This document shows, one piece after another, positions 1 through 14,300 of a stretch of DNA of 64,000 nt. Every line of letters begins with the position of its first letter. Positions within the stretch are counted from its first letter, which is position 1. The notes beneath the pieces are model-generated. The model was not told the DNA's origin, ran no database searches, and saw nothing but the letters and a program-made list of their open reading frames with translations. Origin of the DNA: Sweltsa coloradensis (lineage: Eukaryota > Arthropoda > Insecta > Plecoptera > Chloroperlidae); NCBI GenBank assembly GCA_024449915.1, contig JAMZAV010000056.1:434001-498000 (forward strand), given 5' to 3'. Made by a program: the position numbers and the translations under genes.

Positions 1-2947
1 GTAATTTTTCTACCGTCGCTTTCTTTTATTTTTTTTACATTTTATATCTTGGCTTCACTAATTTTTTGGTCTCAAAATTATTTTTGCTGAATCTGTCAGA
101 TTTTATCAAATAACATTTTTTATTTTCATTTTTGTCAATATTTTTTTTTATCATTTTAGGGATTCATATCTGGCCTAGGACTTTTTCAATTTCAACCTTT
201 TTCTAACTTATTACTAATTGATAATACTAATTGAATCGGTTTCATTTATTTATTATTTTCAATTTTACTCTTGTGTTCTTTGCAATAATAAGTGAACAAA
301 CCTTTGCTTAGCTATGCTTTCAATTATTCACTTGAATTATTTTATTTTACCCCCAAGTTTATTTTCTCTGTTACTACCACTTGCTTCATATTCATTCTTC
401 AAATAGTGTTTCAATTTTCAACCGTCTTTGCTTGTAGTATTTACATGTTTCTCTATACCATTCATTTTCAGTTTATATCGTTTTATATTGTTGTCTTTTT
501 CATTTATTTTGTAATATTGTCTATTTTCAAAATATCTTGATGTTCTTGTCCTAGAATTATGATCGTCAATGTACGTGATGAAACAATGCAAACACAAGTA
601 CACACACTTGCACGTACACACGTACACTCACACACGCTCTAATTGTTGCATGACCATACTCTTGTTCCGTAGTTGTGACCTCTGTCGTTGTAATGTTTGT
701 TGTCGTACACTTGTTATTTATCTGTGACCTTACGGTGTTTGTGACGCAGCGTTGCCTATTATCGCTGCAAACGCAGCAGCAATTTAACTGTTGATTTCTT
801 ATAGAAGCATCACACGTACAGAGAAAATGCAATGCACTGAAATCTGTTGCTAAAGCGTTGACGTCTCGGATAAGTATTGCCTCTTTCAACATAATCGAGT
901 ATCTGTTGGTTTACTTTGGGTGCAAAAATGAAGTACACTAATGACTTCCCAGTGAAGGTTTGAGTAATGTGGTAAATTGTAGTGCTCAATGTAGTCTGAA
1001 GTAAACCAGGCTTATCATTAAAACATAGACACTCTTATCCAAATTTAACTGGTTTGTTCTCAAACATCATTTCGAATAGTTCATTTAATTTTTTTTTTTT
1101 TTTGTAATTATCTTCATTTCATATACATTTTCTGGTTGCGGCTATGGTTTTACTCGCTGATACGTTATAATTAAAGCAAACTTGCTATTTCCTCAATGAA
1201 TTTATGTGCTATGATATTAACCATGTGACATTCGAGAATCTAACTTCTTTCTATATTTACTTGTTTATTGTATGTCTTATGGTATTCAGCTATAAGAAGT
1301 GTAAAAAGGAGGACAGTAATCAAAATTAAGATTTCAACAAATCATAAACAATAGGCCTAATCAGCCTAATAAATAAGTAATAAATAAGTAAGTACGTAAA
1401 AATGCATATAGTAAAATGAATCTTGTTTTTAATTAGGTCTAATTATCTACATGAATATCTATGGCAATACCAATAAATATCACACATCATATTTAAGAAT
1501 AAGAACTTTCTAAGCGACCTCGACTTTTAGAGTTTTAAATTGAGAAACCCATGAAAGTACCTTCCGAAGAAACCAAATGTTTAATTGGTTTATTCGCATC
1601 TTCATTAAAATATAGCTCAAGCAATACTTGCGCAATGTCGCCGTGCATATTCTCTGTAAGTTGCAATGCTTCTATCGATTAGTTGTAAGTACTTGGCATG
1701 TTTGACAAATGTCCTCCCTGCAATATTCGTCACTATTCAACGTCGTCTTAAATAAAAATTATTCTCTAACAGTATTTTCGATATTGAATTATTGTGTTTC
1801 AAGAAAATGGAATTTGAAAAAGTCAAACACTAATAAACGTTAATTTAGTTTTTGTTTAACACTTAAATGTAGGGAACATTAAGTTTTTAGGCTATGTGAT
1901 CGGAGAAAGAAATTCCAGCTGACAAGCCCCCTAGTGAAAACTAAGCATACAAACTTATAGGTACAATTCAGCTTTGCGTGTTAGCTTTATGTTTGCCATT
2001 GGCAGAATGAAAAACAATTCTTCACAATGTACGTACCTCGTTTATTATTTAAAAGTCCCCCTTTAGTTAAAAATTAATAAAGTTTATTTTTATTTAAATT
2101 GTACCCACTGGGCTGACAAGAACCGTTTTTCAGTGGTCAACATTAAACCAAAAAAATGAATATTCTGTGGCGATGGTTTAATTTAATGAAATGCCAACAC
2201 ACAATGTTCTAAAATGGATAAACATTTCAAAAATACACTTTTTTCACTCTTTCCTTTTTAGACAATTTCTATTATGATCATCTTTATCACCTATCATTTT
2301 GAAATGTCACATTTTTAAGACAAATACTTACGCTCCGTATATTAAGCGCTGCATAATATTAATAAGTAATAGTAATGCATATTAATTGGCTAACAACACT
2401 TTTAAAACACGCTTATTATCTAGGAACATAATTCCCTTTGATGACACACATAAATGCAGATTCCACACTACTACGTAAGTGTCGTCCGTTCAAAAACACA
2501 TTCCAATGTTGTACTATTATTTTTTCTGGTCATTAATCAATCGACGGTGTCATTCCCTCGAAATGCTTATGTTCTTTGTGAACATTATATTTTTTTTGAA
2601 CAACGCATTTTTTTTTTTTAACTTGAAAAACTTTGAATTTGCATTTTGTTTAATTAAGAATAAAGTTTTAAAAGATTCAAAACAAGATTATATTTTGTAC
2701 ACAAAAAATATTTAGTTTGCAAGAAAGAGCAGAAAATTCTTGAGGGAATCACATATTTTAAATGTGTGTAACAATTGATTAATGACTGGAAACAATTGAT
2801 ATTTACTGTGACGTGTGCCACGGCCGACACACACCCTCAACAATTTATAAATCTAGAAATAATGGCATATTTGAAGGTATATTCTGCGATTGATAAGAAA
2901 CGAGTCGCCTGACGAGATATTTGCTTTACTGTTCTGTTATGTCACAG
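1..2947 (+). other. Intron of heph/PTBP (5' part outside the window)
   Basis: AT-rich sequence ending in a polypyrimidine-rich stretch and CAG immediately before the first recognised heph exon, so it is read as intron. It has poly-T runs (near 1090 and 2610) and a CA-rich low-complexity stretch at about 592-636. The open frames here are short, low-complexity and without family resemblance, and I see no gene in it. The upstream heph exons (RRM1, RRM2 and the start of RRM3) must lie before position 1. Confidence 0.6.
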
Positions 2948-3040
2948 GAGTGTACGGGGATGTTCAGCGCGTCAAGATTCTGTACAACAAGAAGGACAGC
3001 GCCCTGATTCAGATGGCCGAGCCGCATCAAGCGCACCTAG
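2948..3040 (+). CDS. heph: heph exon: RRM3 middle part
   Basis: The acceptor is TTATGTCACAG and the donor is TAG|GTAAGT. The exon encodes [20 protein letters not shown] and following residues to QAHL. It starts with two bases of a split Gly codon and ends with the first base of a split Ala codon. The motif after GVYGDV is the hallmark of PTB RRM3. Confidence 0.93.
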
Positions 3041-6000
3041 GTAAGTTTCGACTAGATTGGTTATGTCACATGACCTAATATTTAATACAATTCAGAAGTT
3101 AAAATATCCATCCCGATCGGGGTTCGAACCCGAGTGATGGACTTAAGTCCAAATCAGAAGTTAAAAAACTACTGACTTTAGCGGGAATCGAACCCTGGAC
3201 TTTCTGCATTGGAAGCAGATACGCTAACAACAAGACCAACGAGCCACTGTTCCATCCATTCAGATCTATTATGCAACTACAATTCAGAAGTTAAATAGTT
3301 ACCGTCTCGGTGGTCTAGTTGGGTAAGGCGCCTACCTGGAATGTGGGAGACTCGGGTTCAAACCCCGATCAGGATGGATTTTTTAACTTTTGAATTGTAT
3401 TAAATATTGACAATTCCACCTACGGGAGTGTTTCCCGACAAACCAAATCAAGAGAAGTCACATGACCTGTTTTAATCAATGGAAACGTTTTAACGGATAT
3501 ATAGACAGAGGAGGCCTATCGACTGGGTTAGTGAATGAGTGGTGAAAGGTGTCTTAACAGCTTAACTGGCTGCAGGAGACGAGTAGACATAAATATAATA
3601 CCGTATTGGACCGAATATAGCACGATCTTGAATATAACACGACCCCCATATTTTCAGAATCATTTCAAGGAAAAAGAAAAAATTAAAGAAAATTAAAATG
3701 TACATGAAACATTTTTTATTTACAATAGAATGAATGAATAGCCTTAAGTTTCAGTCTTACAATAAAACATTTTGAACAATATTAGGGCCTATCCTATAGG
3801 CCTTTGGTTTTCAACAGGGTAGGGCCAAGCACAAGCTCACATAAGCCAACCACAGTCCACAGTCCTCCGAACGCTTTACGAGTTGTATTTGCCGATTTGT
3901 ATAGAGCGCTCCATCTTCTCATGTCCACTCTGGCGGCGAACGCTGGAAATGCGCTAGTGAGGATAGAATCTACACATGCTATCCTCGCGCGTAAGAAATT
4001 AACTAATTGAGATAAGTATTGTGATGTTCTATCGCGCACACAACAAACAGCACCTACATGGAATCTAGTATTCAACATCATATTTTAACAGAAACATAAT
4101 TCATTCCGTGAAAAAATGCATTGGAGACACTGAAAACGTAATCAAACGCCGACTGGTTAACCAACTATACCTACTGTTATTTTGTTAGTTACACATTTCG
4201 TGCGTTGAATATTATCCGTCCACAATCCACCTACCCACTTGCCATTAGAGTGTATATTTGCTGAAGCCACTTATTGGAAGATAAGTGACTCAACACATGC
4301 ACTGATTCGTTATTTCGTGTAAGGAATCTACAAGAAATTACGGAAACAAAACACATTCCCTCTCACTTAGGTAATTCAGTGAGATTTTAATAAAGAGTGG
4401 TCTTCATATTAATATATTAAATTCATACCTAGTTGATAAGACTAATTCATTTTTGGCTTAAAACAATCAGTAGCCCTAGATTATATCACTATAAATGGGC
4501 TATATAAGTCCAGATTTACAAAACCCAACCTTGGCCGGGGATCGAACCCATGCCTCCCAAAAGACCACCGAGACCGCGGTAGTGTATTTGTTGCTGAATT
4601 ATTGGTGCATTTGTATATTATAATATAGTGAATATCAAATTCTTATTAAATCACCACTCCCAGTTATATAGTCCGCGCCCGGCCACAGGGAGACCATGGG
4701 TTCAATTCCTGTTTTTGTTTATAGTATTTATATTGGTATTTTCGTAATCACAATAAAACAATCAAATCCCCTCAAGAGTGGGTGAATAAGGTTTAAAAAA
4801 TTTAAGTACGTATTGCATTTTAATACCTGGGCTACCATGATTCCGAGAAAATTAAGCACAAGACCATGTTGACTTGTTATTCCCAATGTTCTTTTATATT
4901 GGTGTTTTGTCCAGTAATTTTTTATTTTGCATTCTAATAATTTAGGAACGCATAATGTTTATTGTTTACTGTTTTATTGTCTTCACTCTTCACAAAGCTT
5001 GAGTAGCTTTATTGTTGTTGCTTGAATTGAAACGCTGTGTGCTACTCTAGTATTGCATTACATTCCATATTAGGCCTTTTATAGATTATAAAACATAACT
5101 AAATATTTTGCTTTGATATTAATAAATTTAGTCATTATATTGATATTATTTTAAAGTATGTTGGACTCTGTAACGTTGTACTCTGGAATAATACTACGGC
5201 CACAAAAATAAGCGGTTTATATCAATGTCTACGTCCACAGGCGCCCGACATCCGTAGGTATTTTAATTATAAATGCTGATATAAATCTATATAAATACTA
5301 GAAATACTTTAAAAAAAATAAATACTAGATTTTGAATTTATAATGAGCCACATGATACCTATTCTATTCCCCCAAGACCTTATATATTTACACTGTGCTT
5401 GTGTAGGATCATATGGGTATTTACAAAGGTATCCTCACTCGGCGGCCATGACGGTGCTACGCCCCCGCGACACTAGCGCATTCTCTAGGTGATTTGAGTC
5501 CTCTATAGGTCTAGTTGTTTTCTCCATAGTCGAATGTTCACTTCGGAAACTCTATAGTTGCAATAGCCTCGTTTGCTACCATTGTTTTAAAGTTTACGTT
5601 GTAGCTCCTTCGCAATCCCTTGTTGATTTGTAAGGCAGAGGAACCTTTCTTTTCCACGCAATCAGCAGTCTTCATTTGTTCATCTTGAGCCATTTCGTCT
5701 TCTCCTTCTTCATCACTCATTATTACGTTACATAGACTCTTACACCGTAGATAGACAACCCCGACGTTCAAAATCTATTTAGGTCAAGCTAGGTCACGAC
5801 GAATACTGTGCGACGACTAGCAGACAGCGAGACTGCTAGGTTCACCCGAGTTCAGCTGGCATCGAGTGGGTAGGTGGGGCGATTTTAAGGTCTAGTGACC
5901 ATAGCCTCGCTGACCGAAACGTTTTGTCAATAATTGTGATTGTTTGTATATATTTACGTCTACTCTTCTCGCGCAGGTACCTACGATTTACAGGTTATAA

Positions 6001-8284
6001 GTTTTAACGGGACATATTGGGACGGTAGTTCAAAATTTTCTACAAACAATGCTAATTTTTAACTTAGTTCAAAGAGTATTGTACGGTATGGAAGAATTGT
6101 TTGTAAATGTTTTTGCCTGCATAGATACATGTACGAGATTTAAATGATATTCTAATCAATGATTGTTTATTTTATTTGTTTAAATCAAGTGCACATTTCC
6201 TTTATTTGGAGCCACCAATACAAGAGTTGCAACTGTCTTCAATTCAAACAAAGTTTTACTTTAAAACATTGGAAAATTAATTTTCTGAAATGTGTGTCAA
6301 GAATGTGGACCTCTAATTTAACTTGACAATTTTGGGAACACTGATATTGTACTAGATGTTAATCAAATAAATCACATTGAAATAAAATCAAACAATTTCA
6401 CTTTTTTAAACTTTCAGTATTTTATTAATAAAAATAAAAAGTCATCCCCACTGACATTCCTCTCGTTCTGTCCCCCCAGCGATGACGCACATGGACAAGC
6501 TCCGGGTCTACGGCAAACAGATCCGAGTGATGCCCTCGAAACACCAGACGGTGCAGCTGCCCAAGGAGGGTCAACCCGACGCCGGCCTGACGAAAGATTA
6601 CTCCAACTCGAGCCTTCACCGTTTCAAGAAACCTGGTTCGAAGAACTACCAGAACATCTACCCTCCATCTGCCACGCTCCATCTCTCAAACATTCCGTAA
6701 GAATTACTTTCTTTAATTTTACAAAGAATTGAAAGGACTGGAAATATTTGATCTTTTTGTTTCAATCGATCTCTAGTATTTTGAATAGGGAATGTTCTTT
6801 AACTTATTTTTATCACTCCCTTACATTAAGGACTTCATTCTGAATATGCTAATCATACTTTTTATTAGGGCTGGGTTATGACAGATCATTCAATTATCGA
6901 TATCACATGAAAAATTTCGATATGATATCGGTAATCAAAATGTAATTGTTTGTAAAAAAAATAAAAAAATAAAAAATTATTTTTTTAAATTTTTTTTTAG
7001 TATTATTTTTTATAATTTTGGCCAAATAGGGTTGATAAGGTGTCACCATAGACCTATTTACGATCTCACAATCGCGTTTTATGACCCGGCACCTCCAGCA
7101 AATGCACCAGCCAGGGTAATTTAATTTAGACTACCTACCCGGCACTTCCACCAGAATTTCGAAATTTAGCATTTTTTTGTGTAAATTTCAATATTTCGAT
7201 ATGAAATCAAATATCGATATCAAGTTTTTTTTCCAATTATCGATATCATATTGAAATATCGATTTTTTGCCCAGCCCTACTTTTTATTATAAAGATAAAG
7301 TAAGCTGAAAGTTGCACCAATAATAATGGTGGGAAAAACGAGCCAAACTATTGAAAGATACGAATTGACCAATGTAATTAAATTTATTTAGTTGTCCTCC
7401 TTTGTAAAACAGTTTTTTAACTGAATAGGAGACGTTAAATAAATATATATATATAACGCTACTCTTTATTCCAACATCTATTTAGTTAGGTAAAAGGGTG
7501 TTTCCACATAATGTTAAGCTGTTAAGCTTTTTCTAAAACTAAGAAGACCATGTACATTTCTTCTATCTGTTCCCAATTCTTTTACATTATTTGCCTGATT
7601 GCAAATATGAGATCAATGGTTGAGCGCCCAGCTCTAAACCCATATTGTTCCTCTCTCATATTTGGCTCTACTTTTGGTGTAAATCTTTTATCTAGTTTTT
7701 TTTTATAATCATCATAACTCAGTTACAACTATGTCGGGTTGAGTGGTGGTTTTACACCATTATCTAGGGCATGAAACTGTAGATACTAAGCTTGCCAGAC
7801 TCAGTGTTTCTTCCTCATCATCTGACTCCTTCCTCTCCACCAATTTACTTCACTATCTTCTGTCCTCCCACAGCTTGACTCTTGTCACATGCTCCCACAC
7901 TTCATCCCGTTTTCCAACGTCTTCTTGAATTAATCTTTCCCATTTCTCTCTTGGCCTTCCTACTCTTCTTTTCCCCTCCTCTGCCGCTTCAAATTCTCGT
8001 CTTGGAATCCTCTCTCTGCCCATCCTTTTCATATGTCCAAACCATCTTAGACGTTCTCTTCCTAGCTTAAACCTCAATCTCTCCAGTCCCAGTTCTTTTC
8101 TGATTACATTACTTCTTATCTTGTCAATCTTTGTAACTCCCTTGACACTTCTTAAAAACTTCATTTCTGCTGCTTCCAACTGACTCTCTTCCTTTGTTCT
8201 CACTGCCCATGCTACTGCCCCATCTGGTATGAAATAAATATAATAATAATAAATAAAATAAATAAAATAGTAATAATAATAATA

Positions 8285-8322
<38 letters not shown>

Positions 8323-11300
8323 CAAATGCCCTAGTTAGAAAACATGTTGAATTGAATTGAAAGAATATAGAACATAAAAACAGTACTAGTAAATGGAATG
8401 TCGTTACTTATGTGTTTGTTTTCTCCGCAGGCCGTCTGTCACTGAAGAAGAGATAAAAGAAGCGTTCACCAAGAACGGATTCACCGTCAAAGCGTTCAAG
8501 TTCTTCCCGTAAGTAGATACTCGTCAGTTTAAAGATCACATAGATTTGCATGTTCCATTTGTCCAGTAGGCTACTTTTTCAATCCTTGAATTATTTTTTT
8601 AAAAAGTGTTCATATTTAGTGTGCACTCTTGGTAACCGTTAACTAATTTGCAGTGAGGAGAGGCATGAATATTACGTACTCTGAACCAACCATATTGGTG
8701 CTGTTATATGACTAATGCCCAACTAGTGGCAACTATGTAGTCTTGTGTGGCTCGGTCTTGTGGTTAGCGTCTCTGCTTCCAATGCAAAAGGTTCAGGGTT
8801 CGATTCCCGCTGAAGTCGGACTTGTCCATCAGTTCTTGTCTTAGGAACGGTGACTTTTGAGCCGTCCTAGCAACGAGGTACATAATAAATTTAAAGTTGT
8901 TCTGAATTGGCCTTGTTGATTCTGGCGTTGATCCGCGAGTGTTCGCACTGTCCATACCACTGATTGCTATATTTCCTATTAAAATAATAGTGATCTTTGG
9001 TTGGTTATCGCTTACTCGTCGATTGCGTCGGGGCCTGCAGGGTTGGCTTGGTCAATTTGGTTTACTGTCCCCCACTGAAAATCAGTTATATGACTGAGCT
9101 ATGTGACTGAGTGGGTAGACTCTAAATACAGATTTATTTATTCTTATATTAAATTCCCCAACAAACTTTGCACACACCCAGTACTGGATCCAGGGGGGTA
9201 AAAGTGATTTCCCCCCCCCCCCCCCACAGATGAACCTTCACACACTCTTTGTTTATTGTTCATCACACTCCCAAATAGTATTCAACTCTGTGTTTTGGAA
9301 CCTTCGAGTTTCAAGACGTCACCAGGTCCAGACCATCACGCCACCATTTGCCCGAACCAGTGCCTACATAAGTGGGTTTTGTCGTTCTCTCTCCAACTTG
9401 ACTTGAACGCTTTCAACACCTCATCTTTCCCTGGTTACACTACTCTTGCTTTATCATGTCGTTCTTCCTCACAGTCACTCCCAACTAGGGCTGGGCTATG
9501 ACATATCATTCAGTTATCGATATCACACGAAAAATGTCCATGTGATTGATATCGATAAATCAAAATGTAATTGTTTGTAAAAATAATATTCAAAAAGTGG
9601 GTCTCGTTTTCATAATTTGTGGACAAATAGAGTTGATAAGGTCACCATAAACCCATCTACTAACTATTTTTACGGTCTCACAATCACGTTTTATGACCTG
9701 GCACCTCCCATATGCACCAGCCAGGTTAATTTAATTTATTCTACCTATCCGGCACCTCCACCAAAATAACGAAATTTAGCATTTTTGTGTTAATTTTGAT
9801 ATTTTGATAGAAGCCAAATATCGATATCGAAAATATTTCCACAAATAAGGGTTGCCGTTTGATAATCGATATATCGATCGATACGATTATTTCTCGAAAC
9901 GATCGATAATCGATTCAGTAATCGATTATCGATATTTCGATAATCGAATAGCTCGCCCACCTGAAATTTTGTAATTTACCGCCCGCTCTGCAGAACTTCA
10001 TGAAATAGTACCAGTCCAGACATTAATCGCTTTATTCCGTGAAAAATGCGTCCACTGCGAGATCTACAACACTCGTAAGGCATGAAGTACAAAGCGCCTG
10101 CACTGTGCAGTATAGGCTACCAGCATGACGCGTATGTGTTACGGGCCGGCTCGGCTCGGGAGGCAGGCAGGCGACTGCATTCCCGCGATCAGGCGCTGAT
10201 TGCACAACCTCGGCGCGTCACGGCTAAGGAAGGTTAACAAGTATTTTATCGAGATGCATTCCTCCCCGCTCCAGGCCAACTCGTAATCGCTTTTCTTCTT
10301 TCGGTAGTGTTATGATAATATTATCTTATCAGTTCTCTCACACCAATATTACGTCGTCTTCCAAACTAATGTCTAACAATATTCATCTCGTCACGAAATA
10401 AATATTGGAGCATTGAATAGTTAAAAACTGGTAATATCTCGTAAATGAATGAACGACAATCTCAACAAAAGCTGAAATTAAACTACACAGAATTACGATT
10501 TCCAAGAAGAACGACCTTTACAAAGACAACACTCAAGCCGGGTAGCATAGCGCGGTCTGTCTACCCCACTTAGCTCACTCTCGTCGCGCCGGCCAGACGC
10601 TTAGGGGGGTGGGGGGGGGCTCGTGAAAGACGTTGCTATTATAGCGTGGAAAAACCCTGTTCTGAGCAAATAGAAGGAACAAAAGGATGCACTTACAAAA
10701 GGTCCACGGTCCACGTCGGTATACGAGCAAGTTTAGGCCTAATTTTGATTCGATTATCGATCGATATTTTTTTAAATCGATTATCGCGATCGATAATCGA
10801 TTTAACTGGTCCGATTATCGATACTGAAATTCGTATCGAACGGCAACCCTACCACAAATCGATATCGTATAGAAATTAGAAATATCGATTTTTTTGGCCC
10901 AGCCCTACACCCAACTCACTTCTCAAGAACTTCATTTCTGCTGCCACAATCCGACTTTTTGCTTTATTTCCCAAGGTTTGTCACCGAGGCATATGTCAGT
11001 ATTGACAGAAGAGTTGAGAGTTTGCATTTCAGGATACCCTATCTTCTTTCCACTCCCTGACTGATTAGTGATTAGTAGAACCCTTCCGTCAATGTGGTTC
11101 TTCTCACAACTTTTGCGTCTTATTTTGCATCTGTGGATAGCACACTTCCTAGGTAGTTGAAATCTTATTTTGCTGTCAGCTCTTTGCCCCTAAGTATAAG
11201 TTTGTTATCTCCAAGTCTGCATCTCCTTGTCATGGTTATCTGTTCACTCTTCTCTTGAGTCTTGACTGATCTCATACCAAATGTTTCTGTTGCTTTGCTA

Positions 11301-14300
11301 CACCCATCCAGTTCTCCTTGCACTTCTTCATTGTCTCACCACATATACTTCTAAATCATCCACATAGATCATAATTCTTAGTTCTAGATAGTTCTGCCTC
11401 CAGATGTAAGATTGGAAAATTACTACAAATTACTTGCTTGGTGGCATACTTATTTATGGTCAGCTACTAAAAACAATAAACACTACATATTTGGAACATG
11501 TGCTCTGATCGTGCTATACACACATTCTTTCTTGACATTTGAAAACAAACCACAACCCGATGGGACAAAGTATGGAGCTTTCAAGTGATGCAAACTCAAC
11601 CTCTGCGTTCTGTTTCAAATCCTGGTTTGCAAGAGCTCATCCAACAGTCTTAACAAGCACATAGTTATTATAGTGTGGCTCGTTGGTCTTGTGGTTAGCG
11701 TCCCTGCTTCCAATGCAGAAGGTCCAGGGTTCGATTCCCGGTGTTGGAAGAAGTTTTTTAACTTCTGATTTGGATAACGCCCATCAGTTCTTGTCAATAG
11801 TGACTTTGGAGCCGTCCTAGCAACGAGGCACATAATATATTTAAAATTGTTCTGAATCGGCCTTGTTTATTCTGGCGTTGATCCGTGGGTGTTCGCACTG
11901 TCCATACCACTGATTGCTGATTGATTCCTGTTAATATCGATCTTTGGTTGGTTAATGGTTATCGCTCACTCGTCGATTGCGTTGGGGCCTACAGGGTTGG
12001 CTTGGTCGCTTTGGTTTACTGTCCTCCACTGAAAATCAGTTATATGACTGAGTGGGTAGACTCTAAATACGAATGTATTTATTTATTTATTTGTCATTCC
12101 ACATAGCTTAAAATACCATGATTAACATGGCCGTCTATTCAACGAGGAGTGTTCACCATCTAATGTATGTCTCTTCTCTCTCCCTCAGGAAAGACCGGAA
12201 GATGGCTCTGATCCAGCTACTTAGCATGGACGATTCTGTTTCCGCCCTCATCGTAAGTATTCATACTCTTTCTTACTGTAGGCCTACTTAGTTCTTGGTT
12301 CTTGATTCGTCCAAAAAGTTGGGCCTGGTACAAAATGCGGGTTTTGTCGGAGTAAATTAGATTTTTTTTTCTATGAAAATTTAAAAAGTTAATTGTTTAT
12401 TTATGCAGTTGCTTTGAAATTACCTTTGTAAAACAAATTACAAACAAAACCTTTTAAATCATCATCATTATCTGTTGCCAAGTCCAACTCTGCGTTGGGT
12501 CGGCATTGAAGACAGGCCTCTCCATCTTCTTCTGTCCTGCCACCACTCCTCTTCTTCCACCACATTCCACTCTCCTCCCTGCTGTTCTACATCTTTTCTC
12601 ACACTATTCTGCCATTGTTGTCGTGGTCTGCCCCTTGGTCTCCTACCTGGAATTTCCAATTCCATCATCCTTCTCGGTAATCTTGATCTTTCCATTCTCT
12701 TGACATGTCCGAACCACTTTAATCTTCTCTCTCCAATTCGCTCCATTAAATTCCTCACGCCTACTTGATCTCGGATATCCTCATTCCGTATTCGGTCCCA
12801 TCTAGTCTTACCCACAATGCTTCTCAAAAACTTCATATCCACAGCCTGCACAAGACTCTCCTCCACTGCTGTCATATTCCAAGTCTCTGCTGCATAAGTC
12901 AGTATTGGAACAAAGTAGGTCTGGTAGATGGTAACCTTGCACTTCTTTGGTACTTCTCTGTTCCATATGAGATCTCGGATAGATTGGAATAACCCAACAG
13001 CTTGCTGTGTCCTTCTTCCTATCTCTGGTTGAATCCTTCCATCGCATGCTACTATACTCCCCACGTACTTGAAATTTTCCACTTGCTTCAAAATCTGTCC
13101 TCCTAGTAGAATCCTGACATTCTTCGCTTTATCTCGTGTCATCAGCATTGTTTCACTCTTGCCACTTCCAAACACCAGTCCATATTCTCCTGCCACCACA
13201 CTCCACACATCAACTTGAGATTGCACCTCCTCTTCATCCTCTCCCCACACCAGAAGATCGTCTGCAAATAACATTATTTTCATACATTCTTCCCCGATTC
13301 TCTCTGCAACTTTCCTGGTGATTTTGTCCATGACAATAATGAACAATAGTGGAGACAGTACACTTCCTTGTTTTAACCCACTCCTAATGTCAAACCACTC
13401 TGTAATTCCACCTCTTGTCTTTACAGCACTTCTAGATATCGAGTACATCTCTTTCACTCTTGTTATTATTCCTTTGTTAACTAATATATTTTCCATTGCA
13501 TCCAAAACACTTCTCTCTTTTGAGGCTATCGTATGCCTTTTCGATATCTAGAAAAGCCAAACATAGGTCCTTTTCTCGGTCATAGCTAGAGATGTGCAAA
13601 AATGGTTTTTTAAAGTTTGAAAATTCGCGCCTTAAAAATAAAAATTCGCGATTTGTCGCGATTTACCAAAAAAAAACACAATTTTCTCATGCACAACTAA
13701 AAAAAAAAAAAAATTGATTGATTGAATAATGATTTAAAAGAAAAACAAGCTCATGAGAGTGAAGTTCAGAATCAGTTTTAATTTTAAGCTCAATTTCAGC
13801 CTTCAGTTTTCAAAGTTTTTGGCAGTTTTTACCAGAATTAATTTCGACTACCGGGCAACTCCACCAAAATTACGAAATTATGCATTTTTTGTATAATGTC
13901 TTTTGATATGGATATGAAGTATTTTGAGCTTACTCTCGTTCAAACGATTATTAAGATCTCACAATCGCGTTGTATGACCCGGCACATCCACCATATCTAC
14001 CAGCAAGTATTAATTTAATTTCGACTTCGAACCGGCACCTCCACCAAAACTTTGAAATTTTTTTTATTTTTTAAAATTTCGCGACCTAATTCGCATTTAA
14101 GGACATAATTGCTAATTTTGCCACTAGTTTGCGGTATCAACTAAATTTCGCGAAATTTCGCGAATTGGAAATTGGTACCATTCAATCACAATTCATGAGA
14201 TTCATTGTGCAAACTGAATTTGAAAGGGATTATTGCAACTTTTAAAAAAATCGCGAATTTCGTTGTCACCATTTTTGCACATCTCTAGTCATAGCACTTT

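Larger units (their letters stand above)
9240..11450 (-). mobile_element. Decayed LINE copy interrupted by a hAT-like element
   Basis: On the minus strand, 11450-10908 holds degraded RT coding sequence (pieces such as MQTWR and AAEMKFLRS). The reading resumes at 9485 with [13 protein letters not shown]. Leaving out 9486-10907 and one target duplication makes the two parts colinear with the LINE at 12468-13505. Stops and frameshifts are frequent and the copy is dead. Confidence 0.7.

Noticed and set aside
3794..4081. Overlapping frames on both strands as a gene
   Set aside because: No recognisable domain, intronic position and no splice support.
11673..11745. Functional tRNA gene with TCC anticodon
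   Set aside because: The acceptor stem does not pair, and the sequence continues into a SINE body repeated elsewhere in the window.
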